DNA of 64,000 bases. It comes from Sabellastarte sp. h YS-2021 (lineage: Eukaryota; Annelida; Polychaeta; Sabellida; Sabellidae). The stretch spans positions 150,808,881-150,872,880 of the forward strand of contig OZ024928.1 in NCBI GenBank assembly GCA_964017235.1, given 5' to 3'. Positions 55,068 through 64,000 of the stretch are shown in pieces. A model generated the notes under the pieces. It saw only the letters and a program-made list of their open reading frames with translations. It was not told where the DNA came from and did not search any database. Position 1 is the first letter of the stretch. Each line of letters opens with the position of its first letter. The position numbers and the translations under genes are program-made.

Positions 55068-56515
55068 TTGTGTAATTCTGCCCCTCTTGTTCCCAGTGTC
55101 CTCAATGTTGTCATCAAACAAAATGTAGGGGGAAGGTTGCAAAGGTTTTGGTGCAAGTGGGAAGAACTGGGTGCGAATCCACAGGTAGTCTCCATTTTAT
55201 GCAAACCTAGCAAAGAACCGGTCCCTCAAGGAGGCATTGCTGGCTCTGATAGACAAGTTGGTAGTGGAAAAAGTGGTTGTCTGGTCGTCTCTAGCCTTTT
55301 ACAACCGGTTATTTCTAGTCCGAAACCCAACAGCAAGTGGAGACCTATTTTGGATCTCAGCCAGTTAAATCTATCTCAGGCCAAGTAAGTTCAAAATGGA
55401 AACACCGGAGACTATCCGGTTGCCCTCACAGACAGGGGAGTGGGTAACCTCGCTGGACTTCAGTGACGTATATTTCTACATGCCCATCAATCAGAGGTTG
55501 AGAAAGTTTCTGAGGTTTTTCCTGAAGAAGCAGACCTTTCAGTTCACTGCCCTTCCTTTCGGTTTCGCCACAGCTCCCTTGGAGTTTACAAAGGTGGTAA
55601 AGGAAGTGAAACTCATGGCACAGACAAGGGGTATTTGAATCCACCAGTACCAAAATGACTGGTTGCTCAGAGCCCCGTGCCGGGAAACCTGCCTACAACA
55701 TACCCAGACCTTCTTGGCCCCCTGCCGCGAGTTGGGTTTGGTAGTAAACCTAAAGAAGTCAGAACTGATTCCTCAACAGCAGGTGTTCAATTTCGTAGGT
55801 TACCGGTATGACCTGTTGACCGGTCGGGTTTTACCCAATCAGGATAGGTGGTTCACCTTACAGAAGAAACTGCAGTCTATCAAGGACTGGCAACATTACA
55901 CAGTTAGACAGTTTTTGTCGCTGATCGATCTTCTTACAGCAACAGAGAAACATGTCTGGTCAAGTCGTGTTCACATGAGGCCCATACAGTGGCATCTGAA
56001 GCGACACTGGCATGTACCCGAGAGTCTAGAAAAGATCATTCCGTTGCCCAAGTCTCTCCATCCGCATCTAGATTGGTGGTTAAATGAAAGCAATGCACTC
56101 CGAGGTCAGCCTTTGCATCCCCTCCAACACGCACTTCAAATATGTCAAATTGTCCAGGCACAAACAGGTGATCCAGACAGAGTGGTTCCTATCGCAGTAG
56201 GTGTTCAATCTCTTGTGCTCCAAATGGGCCCGACCACAGGTGGACCTCTTTGCCCGGTTCAACCACAAACTTCCCAGGTTTGTCTCACCGGTACCGGATC
56301 AAGCAGCCTGGGCAGTAGATGCCTTGAGCCTTCAATGGGAGAGCCTGGACATTTATGCCTTCCCACCAATCTCCCTGCTCAGCCAGGTAGTGTCCAAAGT
56401 GATGGACCAAGGTTGTCGCAGAATCATATTGATTGCCCCAGGGTGGCCCAACATGCCTTGGTTTTGGGACCTGGTCAGTCTATCGGTTCAGGTTCCCTTA
56501 ATGCTTCCGCTGTGA
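55068..56515 (+). pseudogene. DIRS element 3 reverse transcriptase, RNase H core deleted
   Basis: Frame pieces give PKPNSKWRPILDLSQL, TSLDFSDVYFYMPI, FTALPFGFATAPLEFT, then a TGA at 55636 and QYQNDW where QYIDDW is expected, so the first Asp of the catalytic pair is Asn and polymerase activity is lost. After LHPLQHALQIC (about 56140) the sequence jumps to 'LSR..QVIQTEW', removing roughly 350 bp that should encode TDAS to AD of RNase H. The tail (VDLFARFNHKLPRFVSP, APGWPNMPWFWDL) continues in 56201-56515. Confidence 0.82.
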
Positions 56516-56619
56516 AAGAATCTGGTGACACAACCCTTCAATGGGCTGATTCACCGAAACCTCAAGAACCTTAATCTACATGCCTGGCTACTAGAGCCGT
56601 CGTCATTCAACAAAAAGGG

Positions 56620-57701
56620 TTCTCTGATGAAGTGGCAGCAAGAATTGAAGCTACCTCAGAGACTCTCAACCAGAGCTGTATAAAAGTCAAAGTGGGCCGT
56701 TTTTGTCAAATGGTGTACGTCAAACAAGGTGGACTTCGGGTCACCCTCTATGAACCAGATTGCTGATTACTTGTTGCACCTTTTTAAAGACAAAAATTTG
56801 CAACCCAGTACCATTGACGGGTATCGTACGGCCATTGCGGACATGGTGGGCAATGACAGATTGAATATCAGTAAGGATGAAAAGCTGACCCGGTTGTTGG
56901 ATAATTTCCATAGAGACCAGCCTAAGGGGAGGCGAGGAATACCCACTTGGAACCTCTCTCTGGTTCTTCACCAGCTGACTAAGGCTCCCTTTGAACAAAT
57001 ACAGAAGGCCTCTCTTAAGCATTTGACTTTCAAGACAGTCTTCCTTTTGGCTTTGGACTCAGGTAAGAGACGTAGTGAAATTCATGCCTGGCTCTACAAG
57101 AATATTAGACGTCAGGAAAATTGGAATAAAGTCTCTCTTTATCCCTGTCCCATTTTCCTGTCCAAGAATCAATTGGGTCGTGAGGGTCCGTCCTGTGTGG
57201 CTCCAGTGGTCATTCCAGCTTTGGCCCCATCTTTGGATAAGTCCTTTCAGGAAGACAAGTCTCTCTGTCCAGTAAGAGCCTTGCATTACTACTTAGACAG
57301 GACCAAGGACCTTCGCAAGGGTAAGGATTTGGTCTTTGTGTCTTTCAGGAAGAGTTTCAACAAGGATATCGTTCCGGCTACCATCTCTTCCTGGATCAAG
57401 CAAACGATTCTGCAATGTTACCAGCTCTCTAATGAAGATTCTCAAAACTTGCATCAGCTGAGAGCCCAGGATGTTAGGGCCTTTGCAGCTTCTAAGGTAT
57501 TCCAACGGGGGAGTCTCCTTGGACCAAATCCTCTCCGCATGCCATTGGAAAGCCCATAATACTTTCACTCAATTCTATCTGAAAGATGTGGCTTGGGCAG
57601 ACTCTGAGCTATACCATTCAGGTCCTGTGTTTGTTTTTTCCTTAGGGCCAGTCTATTTAACCTTGCTGGAGTTCACCCGTTCTTATTGGTCAGAGTTCTG
57701 A
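56620..57701 (+). pseudogene. DIRS element 3 tyrosine recombinase (His lost, frameshift)
   Basis: The start (about 56620, DEVAARIEATSETL) is disrupted; the main frame 56729-57559 has STIDGYRTAIADMVG, the first Arg in SGKRRSE, and AQDVR where HDVR is expected, so the catalytic His is Gln. A run of five G at about 57507 shifts the frame; the C-terminus continues in another frame from 57510 (GVSLDQILSACHWKAHNTF, QFYLKD with Tyr). The sequence is closest to element 2. Confidence 0.82.
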
Positions 57702-57746
57702 ATTTCTCCCTTTTGTAGCTACCCTCCATCCACTGGGTAGTTGTTC

Positions 57747-57835
57747 TGCATCTGTCCACTAGGTAAGATGTATTAAGCCAATAAAATGGAAAATTTAATA
57801 GTAAATTAAATTTTTATAAGTTAATACCTTACCTA
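57747..57835 (+). repeat. DIRS element 3 internal complementary region
   Basis: GCATCTGTCCACTAGGTAAG to CCAATAAAAT is the inverse of the left end; the AT-rich half to ATACCTTACCTAGTGGACAG is the inverse of the right end. Confidence 0.85.
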
Positions 57836-57913
57836 GTGGACAGGGGGACTCCCACCCTAACTTTTGGCGCTATTCTAAGCTACAAAAAGGGGACCTTCTA
57901 AAGTAGACAACAA

Positions 57914-58088
57914 AAAGAGGAGGTGCGCATGCGTGCAGATGTGCAGTACACTGGCAGGGAGGCTATATAGCCACCTGGTGAATGAACAGGACACTACTGG
58001 TCCCGGCCAGAGCCCAGCTCATGACGTTTTTTTCTTATGTTTGGCGAGACCGGCAGGGCGCCGGACAAATGCATCTGTCCTCTAAGGC
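57914..58088 (+). repeat. DIRS element 3, right inverted terminal repeat (approximate)
   Basis: It is the diverged partner of 52307-52491, followed by an AT-rich extension ending near 58122. Confidence 0.85.
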
Positions 58089-58122
58089 ATTAACTTATAA
58101 AAATTTTATTTACTATTTAAAG

Positions 58123-59864
58123 GGCCAATGTAATGAATTTTACATTCTGATTAAACACTGGGTATATTTCAGTGAGTGTACATATAACCCAAAGAACAGA
58201 AAAACAACATCCCACAGTCTGCACAGTTAAATGTATACACAGGTTTATCCCCCAATTTCTGCCTTTTCAACAAGTAGGCTGTAAAAGTATGTCAGGTCAC
58301 AGCAGAAATACACTACGTCATCATATGAACACATTTTCTCTAGTGTGTATGTTATACTTGTATATTGGTAGTGTTTATACACAAAACAGTGGATTAAATT
58401 TATTTTGTATATGGTTAATCTAAAGGTTTATGATGTGAAGATACTTCATTATTAGAGAGTTATATTAAGCTTATGCATTAAAAATAAAAATTAGAAATAA
58501 TTTTAGTTGTTATAAAAGAGATTTAACAAAAAAACAACAACATTGAGCTACTATTGCAGTACATACAATGTTCACTATAGATCATCATACAAGTAGGCGT
58601 TATATCATTATAAAGACAACCTGTGTTTAAATAGTTGTTTTTACTTAAAGAATATCACAGTTCTATCAGTTCTATAAGACAGAAAAAAATGAAAACTATC
58701 ACTAAACTACATCCAGAAAAGCCCCAACAACATAGTTACAAAAAAGAAATATATTTATATTAGCTAGTATATGTTTAGCCCATTTAATTTGAAATTTATT
58801 TTAATAGTAGAACTCTGTTACATGGATTCTTGTAAAGTTGAAGTAAAAAATTCAGGTTTCAAGGTAACAGTTTCTATTCAAATGTAACTGTATATCTAAA
58901 GTGCCTTAAAATATCTTTCTCACACATTTGATATTTGTCTTGAAAGGTTTCAAAGATGTACAAAAAATCACATATATTCTGCAATAGATTAAACTAATGA
59001 TGTAAAATAATCTTAAAACTCACACATTTAATAAGAATTTCCATTTAATTAATCTGGAGAAAAAGAAGTAACTTAGTACAGCACTATTTCAATGTTGGAT
59101 TACTTAATTAGTCAATTCTGCTTTTATGACATCACTAAAAAAGTAAAAATCTATCCAATGTAGCATATACGTGATATTCTTATCTAGTGTTGGGTTGTGA
59201 ATTTGTTTGCTTTGATTTGCATTTTCTGCATTATCCCCAGTTACATAAAGTTCCCCATTTTCTATGTGGCTGTGAAACTTTTCAGTTGATTTTCCTTATC
59301 TTCGAATAATGATCTTATTTTTCTTTTTTAAATCATTTTTATCCAAGAACTTAGCTACTTTTTGTTTAAATAAGAATTTGTGAATGTTTCACAGTAAAAA
59401 TGAAATCTTTTTAACATTACAGGAATAATTGCTTATAAGCAATTTACATAATTAAAATCTGCCAAAGAAAAGAACTCAACTGCTTATTAAAACTAAATCT
59501 AATCCACTAATTTAAATATTATTTTTAGAAACTGGTACTTTTGTATTATTACTTGTTTCATGAAGTTGGAAATACAAATAGTGAAATATACTACAAGCAA
59601 TGTATAAACAGTAACAAAAGTGAGATCTAAGATAACACATTTTGTACAGCAAAGCAGTGTGTGTGCATAGATGGGTTCATACGATGACGTAGCATAAACA
59701 AATCTGGGGTCAAATGTTAAAATGAGGCAGGCTGTTGCTTTCCAAGCTTCAAGTGAAGATTATAAACATTACACACTTCTATGGGTTTTTTTTTTGGTTT
59801 ATATCATTTATAATGTATGAATGAATTAATAGATGAAATTTGTGTTTTTGGTTGCATTGGCTCT
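58123..59864. other. unannotated AT-rich DNA
   Basis: No gene, transposon end, array or RNA gene was recognised over 1.7 kb. Long AT-rich stretches with many stops in all frames. Confidence 0.5.
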
Positions 59865-60269
59865 TTAACCGTCCCTTGCCTTGTTTGTGTATAGGAGGAA
59901 ATCAGGCTCCACCGGCTCCGTGTTTTGTTTTCCTTATAACTCTGTGACTGTTGGGCGGATTCTTTTCAAATTTGGCAGGTGTATGCAGTAGCCTTGGGGA
60001 ATTTTTGGGAATATGCTGCAGTGACATTTCGATCAATCAGAGAGGTCACATGACCAAAAGTGTGTTTTTTCGACGGGTAAGCTTGTCTGGATGATAACTT
60101 GAAAGGGATTTTATCTATTCACCTGAAACTTGGCAAATATATTCATTCTATTAAAATCTGGAAAGCATTAGATTTTTACATTGATTGGTTAAGAAATGGC
60201 CGAGTAATTAATGATTAATTAATCATTACGAATTTTCCAAATAAGGAAAACACAAAAATGCCTGTATCG

Positions 60270-60595
60270 TAATTGTATTTATACTCGGCGCAGTATCTCC
60301 ATATACTACAGGACTCAAAGCGCTATTTAACCCATCTGACTGCACAGGTACAACCCCAACTCACAAGTAGCTGGCATTCCCCTAACTGGAAGATAGAGGC
60401 TCAAGGATGACCATTTATCAACGTCCTTGAGGTTCTTTAGCCTGTCACTGGGGATAGGACCCAATGACAGAGGACCGCCATTTTAAGTGGTCATCCGAGC
60501 CACTCTGTATCTGCCTGTATCTGGGTTTGAACCCACGTCCTCTGAGTTCCTAGATAAGTGTGTTACATGCTAAGCCACAGTGGCACAGTATCTCG
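60270..60595 (-). mobile_element. tRNA-derived SINE
   Basis: On the minus strand it begins GTGCCACTGTGGCTTAGCAT (A-box region) and has a perfect B-box core GGGTTCAAACC (60523-60533 inverted). It interrupts the repeat text 'aaaaatgc-t-tatctcgaaaac'; GTATC on both sides is a possible short target duplication. Confidence 0.65.
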
Positions 60596-60599
60596 AAAA

Positions 60600-61720
60600 C
60601 AGTGCACAATAGAGCGACTTCGATGAAATTTTTGACCTGCAGGGTTTCTCTGCAGATGAACTAATGCATTTTTCCAAAAAATTTTATCTCATCAAAAATG
60701 GGGGCCATTTTGAATTTTCGAATTTTTCACAAAAATTGCAAAACACAAAAATGCTTATATCTCCCACAGGCTGTCTGCAGAGTAGCCATCCCAATTTTCA
60801 AAAAAGTTTTGTCTCGTCAAAAATGGCGGCCATTATGAATTTAAAAATTTTTCGCAAAAAATTGCAAAACACGAAAATGCTTATATCTTGCGAGATCTGT
60901 GTAAGATAGAGCGATTTCGACAAAATTTTTGACCCACAGGGTATCTCTGCAGAGTAGCCATCCCAATTTTCAAAAAAATTTTGTCTCATCAAAAATAGCG
61001 GCCATTTTGAATTTAAAAATTTTTCGCAAAAAATGGCAAAACACAGATAAAGTGAGATAAAGCGATTTCGATTAAAATTTTGACCCACAGGGTATCTCTG
61101 CAGACAAATTTTGTCTTGCCAAAAATAGCAGCCATTTTGAATTTTCGAATTTTTTTCGCAAAAACTGCAAAACACAAAAAATGCTTATATCTCAAAAACC
61201 ATGCATGATAGAGTGATTTCAACGATAATTTTGACCCACAGGGTAACTGTGCTAATTAATTAACACATTATTCCAAAAAATTTTATCTCCCCAAAAATGG
61301 CGGCCATTTTGAATTTTCAAATTTTTTGCAAAAATTGTAAAAGACAAAAATGCTTATATCTGGAAAACTGTGCTAGATTTTGACGAAATTTTTGACCCAC
61401 AGAGTAACTCTGCAGGGTAGCCATTCCAATTTTCAAAAAAATTTTTGTGTTGCCAAAACATAAAAATGCTTATATCTCGAAAACCGTGCTAGATAGGGTG
61501 AGTTCGACGACTTGTATGACCCACAGGGTATCTCTCCGGAGTAGCCATCTCAATTTTCAAAAAGTTTTTGTCTTGCCATATATGGCGGCCATTTTGAATT
61601 TTCAAATTTTTCGCAAAAATCGCAAAACACAAAAATGCTTATATCTTGAAAACCGTGTTAGATAGAACGTTTTGGACAAAATTTTTAACCCATAGGGTAT
61701 CCCTGCAAAATAGCCATCTG
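60600..61720 (+). repeat. ~170-bp tandem array (family-3 interior)
   Basis: About six diverged units of the same sequence as 39000-39720, with GCGGCCATTTTG or one-base variants near 60705, 60829, 60996, 61128, 61300 and 61583. Confidence 0.85.
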
Positions 61721-61848
61721 GATCTAGCCATCACAACAGTGTAAGGCTATAAGCAGAGCATTTTCTTAATACTTTAGCACTCACCTATATATTCTTTTTG
61801 GGACACTTTGTTTTTGCACATTATTTTTTTTTGCAAGTGATCCTGTAG

Positions 61849-62584
61849 TTAATTTTCCATTTTGCTTTGCAAAAAAAACTTCTTTTTCTCTTGTGAAGCA
61901 ATAGCTATGTAGAATTGTTTGATGATCTGTTCTTGAAAATAATAAAACAAAAATGTACAAAAAGTGGAAAAAACACCAGAAAATAAAGAAAAATACTATT
62001 TCATGTAAGCGTTCATAATGTCTACAATATATCCTTTTTGGCAAGTTAAAGGATATCACAGAGAAGTCTTGTGATTTAATAATGCTTCAAAATTTTTTAA
62101 GTGACCCAATTTATGTTATAAATGTGATAGTTCAGAAGCCGAAAAATTAATGCTGGACTAGATCTGCCATATAGGTACATAGATAAATCTGTATCTGCCA
62201 GGCATGACCCAGCACATAGGCTTCACAAGGGTTAAATAAAAGTAAAAAAATTATGATTGTTAAAAGTGGGGTTACCCATATAATATAAAAGCTGCTAATT
62301 TACAATTTGTACCCATCCATCTTTCACTGAAGAAAGACAGACAAAAGAAGGCCAAAGGAGGCAATAGGGGTGAAATAAACTCCTTCAAGTTACAAAATGT
62401 GATTCATGTATATTATTGCGCTACAATAGCTTACACAGCCAATGCTAATTTGGAAGGTTGCCTCCTGGATGGGCAAATTTCTGGAAAAAAGAGCCAGCCA
62501 TATTTAAGGCAAATCATTCATGCTTGTTTCTATTTGGTCCTCCGCCTTTTTACTGCCTGTCATGTTAAGTCTATATGGGTATTG
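61849..62584. other. unannotated DNA
   Basis: No feature recognised beyond short chance ORFs. Confidence 0.4.
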
Positions 62585-63908
62585 TTAGGCGGGTTGCGTG
62601 TAACCGACCCGCCTATTAGATTGATGTGTCCGATGTCCGTCTGTCCGTCCACATTTTTGTTTCCGGACTCTAACTCGAAAATGATTTGTTCAATCGAATT
62701 CAAACTTGACAGGGAGATAGATCACCATCATAGCTAGGTTCCTTTCGAAATTGGTGTAATTCCGCCTGTTTGTTTGTTTGTCCGTTTATCTGTCCGTCAA
62801 CATCTCCATTTCCGGACTCTAACTCGAAATCCGTCAAAATTTCCGTTTCCGGACTCTAACTCGAAAACGGTTTGTCCAATCAAATTCAATCTTGACAGGG
62901 AGATAGATCACCATCATAGCTAGGTTCCTTTTGAAATTGGTGTAATTCCATCTGTTCGTTTGTCCGTTTTTTGTCCATTTGTCTGTCCGTCAACATTTCT
63001 GTTTCCGGACTTTAACTCAAAAACGGTTTGTCCAGTCGAATTCAAACTTGACAGGGAGATAGATCACCATCATAGCTAGGTTCCTTTCAAAATTGGTGTA
63101 ATTCCGTCCGTTTGTTTGTCCGTTTGTCTGTCAACATTTCTGTTTCCGGACTCTAACTTGAAAATGCTCTGTCCAATCGAATTCAAACTTGACAGGGAGA
63201 TAGATCACCATCATAGCTAGGTTCCTTTCGAAATTGGTGTAATTCCGCCTGTTCGTTTGTCCGTTTGTCTGTCCGTCAAGATTTCCATTTCTGGACACTA
63301 ACTCGAAATCTCAAAATTTCCGTTTCCAGACTCTTAACTTGAAAACGGTTTGTCCAATCGAATTCAAACTTGACAGGGAGATAGATCACCATCGTAGCTA
63401 GTTTCCTTTCGAAATTGATGTAATTCCGTCCGTTCGTTTGTCCGGGTTTTTTCCGTTTGTCCGTCAACATTTCCGTTTCCGGACTCTAACTGAAAAACGG
63501 TTTGTCCAATCAAATTCAAACTTGACAGGGAGATAGATCACCATCATAGCTAGGTTCCTTTCGAAATTGGTGTAATTCCGTGTGTTCGTTTGTCTGTTTT
63601 TTGTCCGTTTGTCTGTCAACATTTCCGTTTCCGGACTCTAACTGAAAAACGGTTTGTCCAATCAAATTCAAACTTGACAGGGAGATAGATCACCATCATA
63701 GCTAGGTTCCTTTCGAAATTGGTGTAATTTCCGTCCTTTCATTTGTCCATTTATAGCATAGATACACTTATGTAACCTAAATTACAAGTTTTACATTTCT
63801 TAGCACGCCTAACACATTCACCTTAACTGGGTGACCTAATATTTCTTTCCTTGTTTCTAAATTTAATTACAGCAGTCGCTAACCTTATTGCTGCCTGAGC
63901 AACCCGCC
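62585..63908 (+). mobile_element. possible Helitron-like element (family 5) with ~160-bp array
   Basis: The left edge TTAGGCGGGTTGC forms a hairpin with ACCCGCCTA; GCAACCCGCC at 63899-63908 is its 10-bp inverse, like the subterminal repeats of families 1-3. Between them, about seven units repeat 'tttccggactctaactcg', 'aattcaaacttgacaggg', 'agatagatcaccatcatagc' and 'aaattggtgtaattccg', with a variable 'gtttgtccgtttgtctgtcc' run. A clear CTAG end was not seen before the window stops, so this is tentative. Confidence 0.5.
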
Positions 63909-64000
63909 TTTTGGGGCATTTTTGACCCTCTTGTTCTCACCTACATCATCCAACTGGGTGGGCAGTGGGTGCCAACTTTGGGCCAGGTCTCATTACGAAA

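Larger units (their letters stand above)
52288..58122 (+). mobile_element. DIRS-type retrotransposon, element 3 (decayed)
   Basis: This element is about 5.8 kb, starts TTTTATTGCGTTAATACATC and ends near ...TTTACTATTTAAA. The ITRs (about 52307-52491 and 57914-58088) show many mismatches, and there is an internal complementary region at 57747-57835. All three ORFs are broken and the RNase H core is deleted. It lies about 1 kb after element 2 in the same orientation. Gag and recombinase are closest to element 2. Confidence 0.9.
59865..61848 (+). mobile_element. Helitron-like family 3, second copy
   Basis: It starts TTAACCGTCCCTTGCC (decayed 5' hairpin) and ends TTGGGACACTTTGTTTTTGC ... ATCCTGTAG before TT. 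At about 60165 it has the undisturbed sequence into which copy D inserted in the other copy. It carries the ~170-bp GCGGCCATTTTG array (60600-61720) and a SINE at about 60270-60595. Confidence 0.72.

Noticed and set aside
60270-60595. A functional tRNA gene
   Set aside because: A and B boxes are present, but no intact acceptor stem or anticodon arm could be drawn, and it sits inside a repeat in the manner of a SINE.

Overview
The window is animal nuclear DNA: phase-matched spliced exons, no bacterial gene organisation, AT-rich introns, and DNA mostly made of transposons. The mix of DIRS retrotransposons, Helitron-like elements with internal minisatellites, a CR1/L2-type LINE and tRNA-derived SINEs suits a marine invertebrate, possibly a mollusc; the species cannot be named from the sequence alone.

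Host gene. Four exons on the + strand (2806-2863, 4207-4278, 22698-22757, 24310-24749) join in one phase and end in a stop. Their product resembles the C-terminal end of aftiphilin, a clathrin/AP-binding trafficking protein. Earlier exons lie left of the window. The third intron in view has been stretched to 18.4 kb by transposons.

Transposon layout. Three DIRS-type tyrosine-recombinase retrotransposons, all on the + strand, lie at 6669-12446 (best preserved, inside the host intron), 44841-51255 and 52288-58122 (most decayed). Each has inverted terminal repeats, an internal complementary region copying both outer ends, a Gag-like ORF, an RT/RNase H ORF and an overlapping tyrosine recombinase ORF. 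A 5'-truncated CR1/L2-like LINE is at about 27608-30263, and fragments of LINE tails and SINEs are scattered around.

The other main component is a set of non-autonomous Helitron-like (Helentron/HINE-like) elements. They have a 5' hairpin, a subterminal inverted repeat, internal tandem arrays, a 3' hairpin and a CTAG end followed by TT, and they insert without target-site duplication. Family 1 (starting TTATATCCCCAGAC) has five copies: A 1-2587 (left end outside the window), B 14460-17732, C 18013-21280, D 31535-38865 and E 33403-37486. Copy E lies inside D, D inside a family-3 element (31217-40899), and C inside a family-2 element (17926-22445). The nested copies let the empty insertion sites be read directly.

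Two small TIR elements (995 bp with a 9-bp duplication; 235 bp with TA) and several satellite-like arrays complete the window. No tRNA or rRNA gene, CRISPR array or operon was seen. Everything was read by eye, so boundaries of decayed repeats are approximate.
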